Shown: positions 43,798 through 53,266 of the stretch, piece by piece
Layout of the letters: every line of letters starts with the position of its first letter
Position numbering within the stretch: the first letter of the stretch is position 1
Source: Paenibacillus sp. JJ-100
GTDB lineage: Bacteria; Bacillota; Bacilli; Paenibacillales; Paenibacillaceae
Direction: 5' to 3'
Assembly (NCBI RefSeq): GCF_948329825.1
Contig: NZ_CAOJCM010000006.1
Location: 62,001-126,000 of the forward strand
DNA: 64,000 nt
The notes under the pieces: model-generated
What the model was told of the DNA's origin: nothing
The model's database searches: none
What the model saw: only the letters and a program-made list of their open reading frames with translations
Made by a program: the position numbers and the translations under genes

Positions 43798-45729
43798 TTA
43801 TAACATAGCGTTTCGTACAATTTTTTTGTAATAGCCAAGCGTGAAGAAAGCGAACAGGAAATAGATAGCGGCATAAGCTCCCATCGAAATCATCGCAGGG
43901 ATCGTATCGTCTGAAAGAGTTATGAAGTAACTTGCCTTGACTGCATAGACCGAGTGAATAATTCCAATAAACAGCGGTAGTAGAAACACCAGCATTTGCT
44001 TCCGCAAGATTCCTTTCATGATCATCTTTTCATCGAAACCAAGCTGACGCAAAGTTCTAAAACTCTGTTTTTCCTGTTCGGCTTCGCTCATCTGTTTAAA
44101 GTAGAGAATGCTGCCGGTTGAAGCAAGAAAAGCAAGTCCCAGAAAGGCAGCTATAAAAATTAATAATCCGGATTGTTGGAGCAGACTTGTGTAGCGGGAA
44201 TAATAGTCTGCCGAATAATATTCATTCGTGTTATATTTCTGATAGAGGGTGGAAGCCAGTGCGAGTTCCTTATCGTCCGGGACTAGAAATGTATCTATCT
44301 GAACCCGTTCAAATCCGTCCATATCGGACATTCTCCTCTCAACTTCTTCCAAGGTGGCTTCAGACACCAACATTTGTCTACCTGATATTCCGGCATTCAC
44401 GATATTTTCCAAGAGTATTTCATTCAAGGGATAACTCTTGGTCTGTGTTTCTGAACGCAGTTCAATCGTAGTTGGATATCGCTTGGTGAGATCAATGTCA
44501 TCATATGCGCTCAGAGCAGAAGCATCATATTCTATTGCCTCGCCATAGTCAGGTACAGAGACATCTCTGCCTGATTTTTGCAACTGTTCAGCCGAAAGCC
44601 ATAGAAGCGAGCCTTCTCTAAACCCGGGCTCAATCAACGGATCCAGAACAACGCCAGTAGTCCAGAACGTATTGATAGTATAGTGGTTGTAATGAATCCC
44701 TTTGCTCTCCAGCTCGGCTGTAAACGCATCTGCATCCTGCTGGTTATTCACCATTGCGAAATCATATGGATAATCTTTGCGAGTGACTTCCTCCACGGAG
44801 TAGTAGATAGAGTATGCAATGGTAACCAGTGTAAGGGTTAGGGCTGATAGGATAGTAATCAATGTAAGCGAGTTGGCATTGGCTTTCATACGGTGCATTA
44901 GCGGAGCAAGCGACAGACTGTTGTATAAGCCCAGATGTCCTTTTTTACGTTTGCGGAACCAGTAGAGACACCATCGGATCGTCACCCTGAATAAGATATA
45001 GGTTCCTATTATTGTAGATGCCATGACCAGCAGTGCATTCAAAACTAATTGTTCATCTACCATATGGCCGGATAACTCATACCCGTAGCCAATCAATATA
45101 ACACCAAGTACAGCGATTATAGCCGTAAAAATAGAGGGTCGTTTGCTGATGAGATCAGGTTGCTTATCTGCCTGGAATAAGCCGAGCAGGGTTCTGCGAT
45201 TGATCATTACCACCATCTGAATAGAAGTAATAATAATGACGAGAATGAACACTACGGTCGTTTCTAGCGCTGCCAGTACAGAAAAGTCTATCGAAGGCAG
45301 ACCGTTCAAGTTGAGCAGATTCATCAAAATCAAGACAAACAGACGGGATACGAGTGCTCCGCAGATGACCCCTGTTATCAAAGCGCCCAGACCTAGCAAT
45401 ATATTTTCAAGGAGTAAATAACGGATAATCCAACCCTTAGAAAGTCCTATGAGCTGATATAATCCAAATTCTCGGCTCCGTCTTCGTAGGAATATGCTGT
45501 TAGACGAAATAGCGAAGATTCCTATGATGACCATAAGCAGGACCGCTGCAAACTGAAAGGCTGTAGTGAAGTTTGTACTTGAATCCAGCATATTCTGTAC
45601 CTGTTGATCATACTTGAGGGAAGAAAAGATGAAGAACAGGCTCATACTGAAAATCATTGCGAAGAAATACAGATAGTATTGCTTCACATTTTGCCGCATA
45701 CTGCGGAAGACCAGATTAAATACCCTCAA
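43798..45729 (-). CDS. yxdM: BceB/YxdM-type ABC permease (FtsX family)
   Basis: 643-residue permease with ten transmembrane helices and a large extracellular domain (~200 residues) between helices 7 and 8, the hallmark of BceB-type peptide-antibiotic transporters. FtsX segments are at the N-terminus ([22 protein letters not shown]-like [18 protein letters not shown]) and C-terminus ([23 protein letters not shown] core). It works with the YxdL ATPase and YxdK kinase, in family members as detoxifier and as co-sensor. It overlaps the ATPase gene by 14 bases. Confidence 0.9.
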   Translation of the reverse strand: MRVFNLVFRSMRQNVKQYYLYFFAMIFSMSLFFIFSSLKYDQQVQNMLDSSTNFTTAFQFAAVLLMVIIGIFAISSNSIFLRRRSREFGLYQLIGLSKGWIIRYLLLENILLGLGALITGVICGALVSRLFVLILMNLLNLNGLPSIDFSVLAALETTVVFILVIIITSIQMVVMINRRTLLGLFQADKQPDLISKRPSIFTAIIAVLGVILIGYGYELSGHMVDEQLVLNALLVMASTIIGTYILFRVTIRWCLYWFRKRKKGHLGLYNSLSLAPLMHRMKANANSLTLITILSALTLTLVTIAYSIYYSVEEVTRKDYPYDFAMVNNQQDADAFTAELESKGIHYNHYTINTFWTTGVVLDPLIEPGFREGSLLWLSAEQLQKSGRDVSVPDYGEAIEYDASALSAYDDIDLTKRYPTTIELRSETQTKSYPLNEILLENIVNAGISGRQMLVSEATLEEVERRMSDMDGFERVQIDTFLVPDDKELALASTLYQKYNTNEYYSADYYSRYTSLLQQSGLLIFIAAFLGLAFLASTGSILYFKQMSEAEQEKQSFRTLRQLGFDEKMIMKGILRKQMLVFLLPLFIGIIHSVYAVKASYFITLSDDTIPAMISMGAYAAIYFLFAFFTLGYYKKIVRNAML

Positions 45730-46501
45730 TATTATCGCCTCCTAGTACAGCCTGCACATCAATGATTTCCTTAAAAAACGACTGTCTGGATTTATCCCCT
45801 CGGTACAATTCGGAATAAATCTTCCCGTCTTTTAGAAAGACCACACGGTTACAATAGCTTGATGCAACCGGATCGTGTGTGACCATGATAATGGTGACCT
45901 CTCTAGTCCGGTTCACCTCATCCATTACGGACAACAACGATGATGCAGACTTGGAATCCAGGGCACCCGTTGGCTCATCTGCAAAGATGATGGAAGGCTG
46001 ATGAATCAACGCCCGTCCGGCTGCAGTACGCTGTTTTTGCCCTCCTGATATCTCAAAGGGGTATTTCTCCGACAATTCCCGAATACCCAGTACATCTGCA
46101 ATCGCTGTAAATTCTCTCTCCGCCCGCTTCTTACTTAGCTTGCTAAGTGATAACGGCAGAAGGATATTTTCCTTTACCGTCAACGTATCAAGAAGATTGT
46201 AATCCTGAAAGATGAAGCCAAGCTTGTTACGACGGAACGTGGAAAGGGCGGCGTTGGTCATGGCAGATATATCTTCATTATCAATTAATATTGTACCATC
46301 GGTCGTCCGGTCAATCGTCGCAAGTACATTTAACAACGTAGTTTTACCGGAACCGGAGGGACCCATAATGCCGACGAACTCTTTACGCAGAACGCGTAAA
46401 TTAATGCCTTTCAGTACATGTTGGCTGCTGCCCCTTGAGCCATACGCTTTATGAACATTGCGGGCATGTAATACGGTATCTTGTTCATTGATTTGATTCA
46501 T
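45716..46501 (-). CDS. yxdL: BceA/YxdL-type ABC ATPase
   Basis: 261-residue ATPase of the MacB/BceA type. Walker A is [10 protein letters not shown]-loop [11 protein letters not shown], signature ISGGQKQR and Walker [13 protein letters not shown], followed by [11 protein letters not shown]. It is the partner of the following permease. Its promoter region (46502-46612) has a direct repeat, and a terminator separates it from the kinase gene, so transporter and two-component genes form two transcripts as in other Bce systems. Confidence 0.92.
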   Translation of the reverse strand: MNQINEQDTVLHARNVHKAYGSRGSSQHVLKGINLRVLRKEFVGIMGPSGSGKTTLLNVLATIDRTTDGTILIDNEDISAMTNAALSTFRRNKLGFIFQDYNLLDTLTVKENILLPLSLSKLSKKRAEREFTAIADVLGIRELSEKYPFEISGGQKQRTAAGRALIHQPSIIFADEPTGALDSKSASSLLSVMDEVNRTREVTIIMVTHDPVASSYCNRVVFLKDGKIYSELYRGDKSRQSFFKEIIDVQAVLGGDNIEGI

Positions 46502-46568
46502 GGTGAACCTCCCATATCTGGTTATAGGTTAAGTTTACGTGCAAATATCCTTGGTGTCGCACGTTTCG

Positions 46569-46596
46569 GGTGACGAGTTGAAGCGGAAGGTGACGA
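46569..46596. promoter_or_regulatory. Direct repeat upstream of yxdL, candidate YxdJ site
   Basis: GGTGACGA occurs at 46569-46576 and 46589-46596, 20 bases apart (about two helix turns), in the region that should hold the transporter promoter. Response-regulator binding is inferred from position and spacing. Confidence 0.4.
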
Positions 46597-46612
46597 ATTT
46601 GTCAGGTTAAAC

Positions 46613-46634
46613 AAAAAAAACCAAGTTACCTTGG
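46613..46634 (-). terminator. Terminator of the yxdJ-yxdK transcript
   Basis: On the minus strand CCAAG and CTTGG pair across GTAA and are followed by eight T residues, directly after the kinase stop. Confidence 0.7.
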
Positions 46635-46638
46635 CTAT

Positions 46639-47682
46639 TCACAGCGGGATATTATTCACTTGTTCTCTTCTAACGGTCTCGAATGCATTCGAATCTGTAA
46701 AAGTCATTCGCATTGTTGTACCTTGCGGCTGGCTGGAGTTGACTTGAAGCGTAATTCCTATTTTGGCTGCAACGGTTTGGGCAAGATAGAGGCCGAGTCC
46801 AGTAGCGGCATTATGAATCCTTCCATTCCCACCAGTAAAACCTTTATCAAATATACGTGGCAAGTCATGAGGCTGTATTCCCGGGCCCTCGTCAATGATG
46901 TCCAAGAAGACATTCTCTGGTTCCGTAACAGCTGTTCTGAACGTGAGTGACGTGTCGGAAGGACTATATTTGATGGCATTAGTAAGGATCTGTCTAATGA
47001 TGAATCGGCACCATTTACGGTCTGTGACAACAGTGGCATCTTGGCCTTCAATACTGACTGCCAGGTTTTTTTCCATACACCAAGGTGCCAGTTCCTGAAT
47101 TTCTTCTATTGCGAGACGTTGTAGAGAGAGCCTTTCAAGGACGTAGTCTGATTCCAGGGCAGGAAGGCGTGTCATGTACAGTTGCCGTTCAACAAGCAGA
47201 TGAATCCGAAGCCACTCGGACTCAATTTTACTTATATCCGGGTTATGTTCTGCGTCCATAATCAGTTTCATAGCGGTAAGAGGGGTCTTAATTTCATGAA
47301 TCCAGGAGGCAGTAAAATCATTCTCGATCAGTTGCGCTTCTTTCACTTGAGAAATCATTTGTTTGAAATGGATTGATGCCTCTTTTAATAGGTTGTCCGT
47401 TATCTTATCTAATTCATTGTCAGGGTGTGGGAGACTCTCAAACCAGTTCGTTTGCATGTCTTTTTGTAGCTTAGCAACTGCTTTCAGATACCTGGTTTCT
47501 TTCTTATATCGCCAAATGAAAAATACAACAAATAATATAATATAAAGCGAATTCAAGTATATGAAAGAGGTGGGTTCAACACGTACTCCCTGATCGAAAA
47601 GTATAAGCAGGTCAGTCAAACCTAGTAAGCCGATAAACAACAGGATCCAGCTTTTTTTTGAAATAAAGTAACGTACGAACAT
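46639..47682 (-). CDS. yxdK: BceS/YxdK-type intramembrane-sensing histidine kinase
   Basis: 347-residue kinase with two N-terminal helices (~14-32 and ~38-58) and only a few residues between them outside the cell, the intramembrane-sensing form that reads the state of its ABC transporter. The H-box is ASWIHEIKTPLTAMKL; ATPase motifs are ILTNAIKYSP, DIIDEGPGI and GLGLYLAQT. The stop is followed at once by a terminator. It lies 14 bases after the regulator gene. Confidence 0.9.
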   Translation of the reverse strand: MFVRYFISKKSWILLFIGLLGLTDLLILFDQGVRVEPTSFIYLNSLYIILFVVFFIWRYKKETRYLKAVAKLQKDMQTNWFESLPHPDNELDKITDNLLKEASIHFKQMISQVKEAQLIENDFTASWIHEIKTPLTAMKLIMDAEHNPDISKIESEWLRIHLLVERQLYMTRLPALESDYVLERLSLQRLAIEEIQELAPWCMEKNLAVSIEGQDATVVTDRKWCRFIIRQILTNAIKYSPSDTSLTFRTAVTEPENVFLDIIDEGPGIQPHDLPRIFDKGFTGGNGRIHNAATGLGLYLAQTVAAKIGITLQVNSSQPQGTTMRMTFTDSNAFETVRREQVNNIPL

Positions 47683-47696
47683 CTCATCTATTCCTC

Positions 47697-48380
47697 CTAT
47701 AAAGTCACGGCCATATAACCCATCCCTTTCTTTGTTACAATGGCGTCTGAAAGTCCAAGCACTTCTAACTTCTGGCGTAAACGTGTGATATTGGCGGTAA
47801 GTGTATTGTCATTTACGAACTGTTCATCTTCCCATAGCTTACGAATCAGGTCATGACGTGAAATGACGGAATTGTTCGACTTCACCAAAGCAAGTAGTAA
47901 AAAAAATTCGTTTTTGGTTAGGTCTGCTTCCTCACCAGATTTTCGGATAACACCTCGCTTTAAATCAATCAAGGCACTGTTCCATTCGAGTGTATCTGCC
48001 TGGGTCTCCCCATAAGCGTACGTCCGTCGAAGAATCGCTTGAACTTTGGCATACAGCACATTCGTATGAAAGGGTTTCTGGACAAAATCATCCGCACCCA
48101 TATTCAGTGCCATAACCATATCTAACGGGTGATCACGGGAGGATAAGAAAATGATAGGTACTTCGGATACAGAACGTATTTCCCTACACCAATGGAAACC
48201 GTCAAATTTAGGTAGCGTAATATCCATGATTACAAGATGAGGCTGCTCATCAAGAAATGAACGCATAACCTCATCAAAATTATTGGGTTTCGAAACTCGA
48301 AACGCCCAAGCTTGTAGCCCTGTTTGTAGCGCTTCGAATAATGCTTGATCATCTTCAACTATAAATATATTAAATTCCAT
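47697..48380 (-). CDS. yxdJ: BceR/YxdJ-type response regulator
   Basis: 227-residue OmpR-family regulator: FIVEDDQALFEAL, phospho-acceptor Asp in LVIMDITLPKFDGF, DDFVQKPF, then winged helix with LTKNEFFLLLALVKSN and NDNTLTANITRLRQKLE. It is first in the five-gene leftward set and should drive yxdLM-yxeA upon antimicrobial peptide contact. In B. subtilis the Yxd system responds to cationic peptides; the inducer here is not known. Confidence 0.9.
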   Translation of the reverse strand: MEFNIFIVEDDQALFEALQTGLQAWAFRVSKPNNFDEVMRSFLDEQPHLVIMDITLPKFDGFHWCREIRSVSEVPIIFLSSRDHPLDMVMALNMGADDFVQKPFHTNVLYAKVQAILRRTYAYGETQADTLEWNSALIDLKRGVIRKSGEEADLTKNEFFLLLALVKSNNSVISRHDLIRKLWEDEQFVNDNTLTANITRLRQKLEVLGLSDAIVTKKGMGYMAVTL

Positions 48381-48591
48381 ATCGTGAAATGTTCTCCCTT
48401 TTGTAATGTATTTATTTCATACTACTACATTAAATGGATAGAGTGGAGTGAGCAAAGAGATTTTTGGTGTATGAGGAATTAATCGTTTGTCTTCGTGGAA
48501 GCTGTGATGACAAGCGAATGCAGTTCAACCTATTTCCGACTGGCTTTTTGTGGAGTTGATCCTATTTCTGGATTGCTGCGATACACCTCCC

Positions 48592-49401
48592 CTATTCGGG
48601 CAGACGATAGAAACGTTTGGTATTTCGATGGAAAAGTCGTGCTGCTCGCTCCGTTCTCATACCGGTAATCTCGCTCCAGGCCTGAATGACCTGACGTGTC
48701 ATAGCGGGGTGTGTTATCTGTCCCTGAAACGGCCCTTCAAAAGGCCAAGGCCCGTCTGTCTCGGCCATCACCTGTTCCGCTGGATATTGCTGCGCCAGCT
48801 CAATAATCTCGGTCTCATATCGAATATCCGGTGTGAAGGAGATAAAATATCCATTGTTCGCCATACGCCGAATGGTCTGCTTGGAGCCCTTGAACCAGTG
48901 AAAGTGAGCTTGTGTAAACTGATGTTTTTCCAGTAGATCACAGGCAATATCGGCATCTTCATATACAGCATGCAAGACGAGGGGCTTATCGTGTTTTTTG
49001 GCGAGTAAAATGAACTGTTCAAGCAGATCAATATATCCGCTCTGGTCGAAGTCCAGACCTGCTCCCTTTGCTTCTTCTCGGCTGTAATAGGGCAACCCGA
49101 CTTCTCCAATCGCAACAGCATGGTCGATGTGCTCTTCAATCCAGTGAAAGAACTGCTCTTGTTCGGTGTGGGATAGTAGGGGCTGTTCGGGATGGTAGCC
49201 AAACGCGGGATGAATATAACGTGGATGCTGTTTGGCAAGTTCCAGATTCGCCTGAGCCGAAGCCAGATCCATGGAGACTGCAATGACAGCCTCAACCTGT
49301 TGCGCCGGGAAGCTAAGAAGCATCTCTTCCTGCTGTTCTGGTGTGTATTTATCCATATGAATGTGGGCATCAATGAGCGGTGCAAACGTTTGGGAATGCA
49401 T
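48592..49401 (-). CDS. TatD-family metal-dependent hydrolase
   Basis: 269-residue TIM-barrel hydrolase. Metal ligands are visible in order: DAHIHMD (H-x-H), IGEVGLPYY (Glu), LHAVYED (His), FHWFKG (His) and AETDGPW (Asp). TatD proteins are 3'-exonucleases or DNases; this subgroup is divergent. ATG 49401 follows AAGGAGG, better than ATG 49434. It lies 100 bases after the thiamine-type ATPase gene with a terminator between, so it is probably a separate unit. Confidence 0.87.
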   Translation of the reverse strand: MHSQTFAPLIDAHIHMDKYTPEQQEEMLLSFPAQQVEAVIAVSMDLASAQANLELAKQHPRYIHPAFGYHPEQPLLSHTEQEQFFHWIEEHIDHAVAIGEVGLPYYSREEAKGAGLDFDQSGYIDLLEQFILLAKKHDKPLVLHAVYEDADIACDLLEKHQFTQAHFHWFKGSKQTIRRMANNGYFISFTPDIRYETEIIELAQQYPAEQVMAETDGPWPFEGPFQGQITHPAMTRQVIQAWSEITGMRTERAARLFHRNTKRFYRLPE

Positions 49402-49490
49402 GAGGGAGTTCCTCCTTGTATCGTAGGTATACATCTTATATAACGTCCAGCTTGAGATGTTGGATTATCTGTATTCGAAAAATATAACCC

Positions 49491-49519
49491 GAAAACCCGC
49501 GCTATCCAGATAGGCGGGC
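49491..49519 (-). terminator. Terminator of the thiamine-type operon
   Basis: On the minus strand CCCGCCTATC and GATAGCGCGGG pair with one bulge and run into TTTT. The stem begins inside the last codons of the ATPase gene. Confidence 0.65.
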
Positions 49520-50491
49520 TTTTTGCTGTTCTTCCTTCATCCATTGGGCAATTTGTCGTTTGCGTTCGAGAAAAGCGGGCTCTTCCGTCACTTCATCTCG
49601 TCTCGGACGATCAAAAGGGACTTGAACCTCGTGCAGCACAGTTGCTGGCCGGTTGGATAACACATAGACCCGATCCGCCAGCAGCAGCGCTTCCTCGATA
49701 TTATGGGTGATGAACAGCACTGAGCGGCGATGCTGTTCCCAGATATCCAGCAACCAGCGCTGCATGTCGCTCCGAGTCAGGGCATCGAGCGCACTAAACG
49801 GCTCATCGAGCAGCATGAGCTCCTGCGGACTAAGCAGTGCACGCAGGAAAGCAGCACGCTGCTGCATCCCGCCTGACAGTTGATGAGGGTAAGCACGCTC
49901 GAATCCCGCAAGGCCCACGCTAGCAAGCCATTGCCTTGCCTCCGCGAGTGCTTCAGCACGTGTAGCAGGCAGAGCACTTGGGGCAGTGAATGCTGCTGAA
50001 GAAGCAACTTCACCAGCCAGCAGCACATTGTCTTCAATTGTCCGCCATGGGAAAAGAGCAGGCTGTTGCGGCATGTAGCTGATATGTCCGCGTTGTCCAG
50101 TAACCCGTTTACCGTTCATGAGAACTTCGCCGTCTTGTGGTTTCAACAAGCCGCCGATCAGGTGGAACAAGGTACTTTTACCACAGCCGGAAGGGCCAAC
50201 GATAGCGACGAACTCACCTTTTTCCACCTTCAGAGACAAGCCGTTCAGTACAGGTAATTGATGACGCTTTTCCTTAAATGTCACGTGGACATTAACGATA
50301 TCCAGTGCAGGCGGAGGCAAGGGGGCAGCCGAAGTAGACTTGGGTGCAGTATCCGCAGTGGGCCTTTCCATCTGAGCAGTGCCGGAAGCCAGATCGACAT
50401 TACCTGCAATTGTGGCTAATTCAGCCGTCTCCGCTTGATTGTATCTGTCCGTTGACGTGGCTTGCTCAGAGTGTTCTTGATGCTTTGTCAT
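49502..50491 (-). CDS. thiZ: Thiamine-precursor ABC transporter ATPase (ThiZ/SsuB-type)
   Basis: 329-residue ATPase of the nitrate/taurine/thiamine-precursor family. Walker A is GPSGCGKST, signature LSGGMQQRAAFLRALL, Walker B LMLLDEPFSALDALTR, and FITHNIEEALLLADRV follows. An N-terminal extension of ~65 residues, low in complexity (Thr, Ala, Pro), precedes the domain, longer than usual; a shorter start cannot be excluded. It is the last gene of a TPP-riboswitch operon importing thiamine or its pyrimidine precursor. Confidence 0.85.
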   Translation of the reverse strand: MTKHQEHSEQATSTDRYNQAETAELATIAGNVDLASGTAQMERPTADTAPKSTSAAPLPPPALDIVNVHVTFKEKRHQLPVLNGLSLKVEKGEFVAIVGPSGCGKSTLFHLIGGLLKPQDGEVLMNGKRVTGQRGHISYMPQQPALFPWRTIEDNVLLAGEVASSAAFTAPSALPATRAEALAEARQWLASVGLAGFERAYPHQLSGGMQQRAAFLRALLSPQELMLLDEPFSALDALTRSDMQRWLLDIWEQHRRSVLFITHNIEEALLLADRVYVLSNRPATVLHEVQVPFDRPRRDEVTEEPAFLERKRQIAQWMKEEQQKARLSG

Positions 50492-50530
50492 GGGAAAATC
50501 ACCTCCTCATTGATCTATTATGGTACAACT

Positions 50531-51289
50531 CTAGCGTTTCTGAGGGCGCCAGCGAACGAGAAGTTTCTCTAACAGCGCAATAAGCAGGAATAGCAGCAGG
50601 CTGAGAGCGACGATAATCATGATGGCGACAAATAGGCGGTCCGTACGATAAGCGGACTTCTGCAACATCATATAATAGCCGATACCTTTGCCGGCACCGA
50701 TCCACTCTGCAATGATGGCACCCATCACGCTGTAGGTTGCAGCGATTTTGACACCGGAAAACACAGATGGCAGGGCATGGGGAAGCTCCAGTTTCCAAAA
50801 GATATGACGACGATTCGCACCTGCCATGCGCATATAGTTCATCATCATTGCATCCGTGCGCGTAAGTCCATCCATCGCAGCTACTGCCACCGGGAAGAAG
50901 CAGACCAGAATGATCGTAATCAACTTGGGTAGCAAGCCGAAGCCGAACCAGATCAACAGCAGCGGTGCAAGCGCGATAATGGGTATATTTTGACTAAGAA
51001 TGAGTAATGGATACAAGGCTGACTTGAGAAAAGGAATCAGGTGCAGCACCGTCGCAATTAACAGACCTACCGCTGTACCTGCCCCAAATCCGATAAGAGT
51101 TAACTGTATCGTTGCGGAGGCATGCATGCCGAGACGATCGGCCTGGGAAGCTGCTTCCCGGGCAATGTCGGAAGGCGCAGGCAATATCCATTTCTCAATA
51201 TCGAACAGGGAGACTGCCCCTTGCCATATCGCAATAAAGAGAATAACCGCCACAAGGGGCGGCCATACACTTTTGAAATAAGTAGACAT
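50531..51289 (-). CDS. thiX: Thiamine-precursor ABC transporter permease (ThiX-type)
   Basis: 252-residue BPD_transp_1 permease with six helices. The EAA loop is MDGLTRTDAMMMNYMRMAGA, then RRHIFWKLELPHALPSVFSGVKIAATYSVMG in two parts. Its start overlaps the stop of the small thiamine-binding gene by one base. With ThiZ and ThiY it forms an importer of thiamine or hydroxymethylpyrimidine-type compounds. Confidence 0.87.
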   Translation of the reverse strand: MSTYFKSVWPPLVAVILFIAIWQGAVSLFDIEKWILPAPSDIAREAASQADRLGMHASATIQLTLIGFGAGTAVGLLIATVLHLIPFLKSALYPLLILSQNIPIIALAPLLLIWFGFGLLPKLITIILVCFFPVAVAAMDGLTRTDAMMMNYMRMAGANRRHIFWKLELPHALPSVFSGVKIAATYSVMGAIIAEWIGAGKGIGYYMMLQKSAYRTDRLFVAIMIIVALSLLLFLLIALLEKLLVRWRPQKR

Positions 51290-51579
51290 TAGCGGTATTT
51301 CTCCGTCAATGTGTCCATACTGAATCCGTCGGGACTATGTGCAATTTTGATCTGGGAGATGATGCTTGGGCTACCGGCTTCTACAAGCACCTCGTGCATT
51401 TTGCGAACAACCTCGAGCAGCTCTTCCAGTTCGCCTTCCATGGTGGTGTCGAGTGCGTTAACCTGATATTTCAGGCCGGATTGCTGAATCACTTCGATGG
51501 CTCTGTCTACGTATGGATATGAGTTCTCGCCGTTCGGCGTCTTGGGAATAACCTGAATACTGAGTAATGTACTTGCCAT
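51289..51579 (-). CDS. Small thiamine-binding protein (MTH1187/YqgV, YkoF-type)
   Basis: 96-residue protein of the thiamine_BP (MTH1187) family: LSIQVIPKTPNGENSY start, VIQQSGLKYQVNALDTTMEGE and LEVVRKMHEVLVEAG. Members bind thiamine or its pyrimidine precursor in a ferredoxin-like fold, homologous to YkoF. Its place between binding protein and permease in a TPP-riboswitch operon fits well. It is cytoplasmic. Confidence 0.87.
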   Translation of the reverse strand: MASTLLSIQVIPKTPNGENSYPYVDRAIEVIQQSGLKYQVNALDTTMEGELEELLEVVRKMHEVLVEAGSPSIISQIKIAHSPDGFSMDTLTEKYR

Positions 51580-51768
51580 GAGAGATCATGCTCCTCCTTT
51601 GGATGTAAAATGAAAAAAATGATCGTTACACGTGCTACTCCGATAACCGAATAATCTTCCAATCGCTGTTTTATCCACCGTTTTAACTTCCTTTTTCGCA
51701 ATGGAACGCGTAAGTATCAAGTTCATTTTCACATGAAGTAGTAATGTTACTATGGTGTTATTATGGTG

Positions 51769-52809
51769 TTATTGTGGCAAAAACTCGTTCGTATAGGCTT
51801 TCGTTACATCGATCTCTTTATCCAGCAGTTTCTTGCTGAACATCCAGTCGGTGTAGTTCGTCCAGACCTCTTCTTTTTGTTCACCCCAACGCGGTGCATC
51901 ATCCTTGTATTTCGGGCTTAGCCATTTCTGACTTGCCAGTACTAAATCCTTGTCCAGATCCGGAACGGCCTTAAGCAAAATGTTCGCTGCATCTTCAGGA
52001 TGGTCTATCGCATATTGATATCCTTCGGAAGTTGCCTTCAGAAAAGCTTTCACCAGTTCAGGGTCTTTCTGAATCGTCTGTTCATTCGTTACAAGTACGG
52101 GTGTGTAGTAGTCCAGCGCTTCGGCGTAATCTTTTACATACAACATGTCAATCGGTTCTCCGCGCAGTTCAGCCTCAATTCCAGTCCATGCATAGAAAAT
52201 CCAGGCAAAGTCAATATCCCGTTTCACGGCTGTGAAAAAGTCGGCATCACCCATGTTAATGTTATTAACTTTAGATACATCGGCACCTTCGCCTTCCATA
52301 ATGGATTGCATCACTGCTTCTTCCACCGGTGAACCCCAGCCTCCGTAAGTTTTGCCTTCGAAGTCTTTAGGTGATTTGATCTTACGATCCACCGGAGCAG
52401 CAAATCCAGAGGTATTATGCTGAATAACGGCAGCGATTGACACAAGTGGAACGTCCTGCGTGCGTGCCTGGGTTACACTTTCTTGATAACTGACGCCAAA
52501 TGGTACCTCACCTGAAGCAACCATCGTATCGGCTCCGCCAGCTCCGGGCTGTACAATCTCTACATTCAAACCGGCTGCTTGATAGAAACCCTGATCCACT
52601 GCGGCATACAGACCGGTATGGTTCGTATTCGGAGTCCAATCAAGGACAACCTTGACGTCTTTTAATGCAATGTTGCTGTCCTCTTGAGTGTTCTCTGCAC
52701 CCGCTGCACCTTTCTGCTCGGTCGGTACTGCTTCTTTCCCGCCGCATGCAGCAACGGTAACCAGCAGTATACACATCAATAACATTCCTAACACTTTAGG
52801 CCATTTCAT
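51769..52809 (-). CDS. thiY: Thiamine-precursor binding lipoprotein (ThiY, NMT1/THI5-like)
   Basis: 346-residue lipoprotein with lipobox VTVAAC, then an NMT1/THI5-like domain: VKVVLDWTPNTNHTGLYAAVDQGFYQ, MVASGEVPFGVSYQESV, GKTYGGWGSPVEEAVM. It is the receptor for an HMP-like pyrimidine precursor; formylaminopyrimidine binding as in B. subtilis ThiY is plausible. ATG 52809 follows GGAGGAATCATC; the upstream open frame to 53028 covers the riboswitch and is not coding. It is the first gene after the riboswitch. Confidence 0.9.
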   Translation of the reverse strand: MKWPKVLGMLLMCILLVTVAACGGKEAVPTEQKGAAGAENTQEDSNIALKDVKVVLDWTPNTNHTGLYAAVDQGFYQAAGLNVEIVQPGAGGADTMVASGEVPFGVSYQESVTQARTQDVPLVSIAAVIQHNTSGFAAPVDRKIKSPKDFEGKTYGGWGSPVEEAVMQSIMEGEGADVSKVNNINMGDADFFTAVKRDIDFAWIFYAWTGIEAELRGEPIDMLYVKDYAEALDYYTPVLVTNEQTIQKDPELVKAFLKATSEGYQYAIDHPEDAANILLKAVPDLDKDLVLASQKWLSPKYKDDAPRWGEQKEEVWTNYTDWMFSKKLLDKEIDVTKAYTNEFLPQ

Positions 52810-52953
52810 GATGATTCCTCCTTCAATATGTCCGGCCAGATGGCGCGGGTACTCCTTGGCTTCATATCCAATCCCTTTGCATAAATCGACGGATTTATAC
52901 TTGTCGGTTATCCGGATAACGTCATTTTTCTGTTTCAGTTTGCAAAAGAGAAC

Positions 52954-52981
52954 AAAAAAAGCGCCCCGTAATCTGGGACGC
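52954..52981 (-). terminator. Riboswitch expression-platform terminator
   Basis: On the minus strand GCGTCCC and GGGGCGC pair across a short loop and are followed by TTTTTTTG, between the TPP aptamer and thiY. It would stop transcription when TPP is bound. Confidence 0.82.
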
Positions 52982-53031
52982 GTGCAGGTATGAGAGAGGG
53001 CGTTCAGCTTATAGCTGTGCCGTTGCAATAT

Positions 53032-53133
53032 ACTCCAATTCCTACGCTGGCATGATCCAGATCAGGTCTAAGGGTTAGTATCTTCATGGGATACACTCTC
53101 AGCCGGCCAATTCCGACTCCCCTGTGGGAAACT
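53032..53133 (-). ncRNA. TPP riboswitch (THI element)
   Basis: Read leftward from 53133, the classic aptamer is present: CACAGGGGAGTC, then GGCTGAGAG, ACCCTTAGACCTGATC, then TGGATCATGCCAGCGTAGG and a closing GAATTGG. The conserved CUGAGA and ACCUGAUCUGG cores are intact. A terminator lies ~50 bases downstream, so control is by transcription attenuation of the ThiY-YqgV-ThiX-ThiZ operon. Confidence 0.95.
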
Positions 53134-53266
53134 ATGAAGTTACGGGCATTACTAGGTGTAATTATAGGCCAGCAATGAAAGTGTGTCCAGTCAACAAATT
53201 GTTCACAATATGTTCACTTATGTAAGGATCGTCGCAATCTCTATAATGATCCAAGGTACAGAAAGG

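Noticed and set aside
48768-49544. 258-codon minus-strand frame overlapping the TatD gene
   Set aside because: It is a different frame of the same strand across a gene with all TatD metal motifs; its translation has no family pattern.
52810-53028. N-terminal extension of the thiamine-precursor binding protein
   Set aside because: It would translate the TPP riboswitch expression platform and place the lipoprotein signal 73 residues inside the chain.
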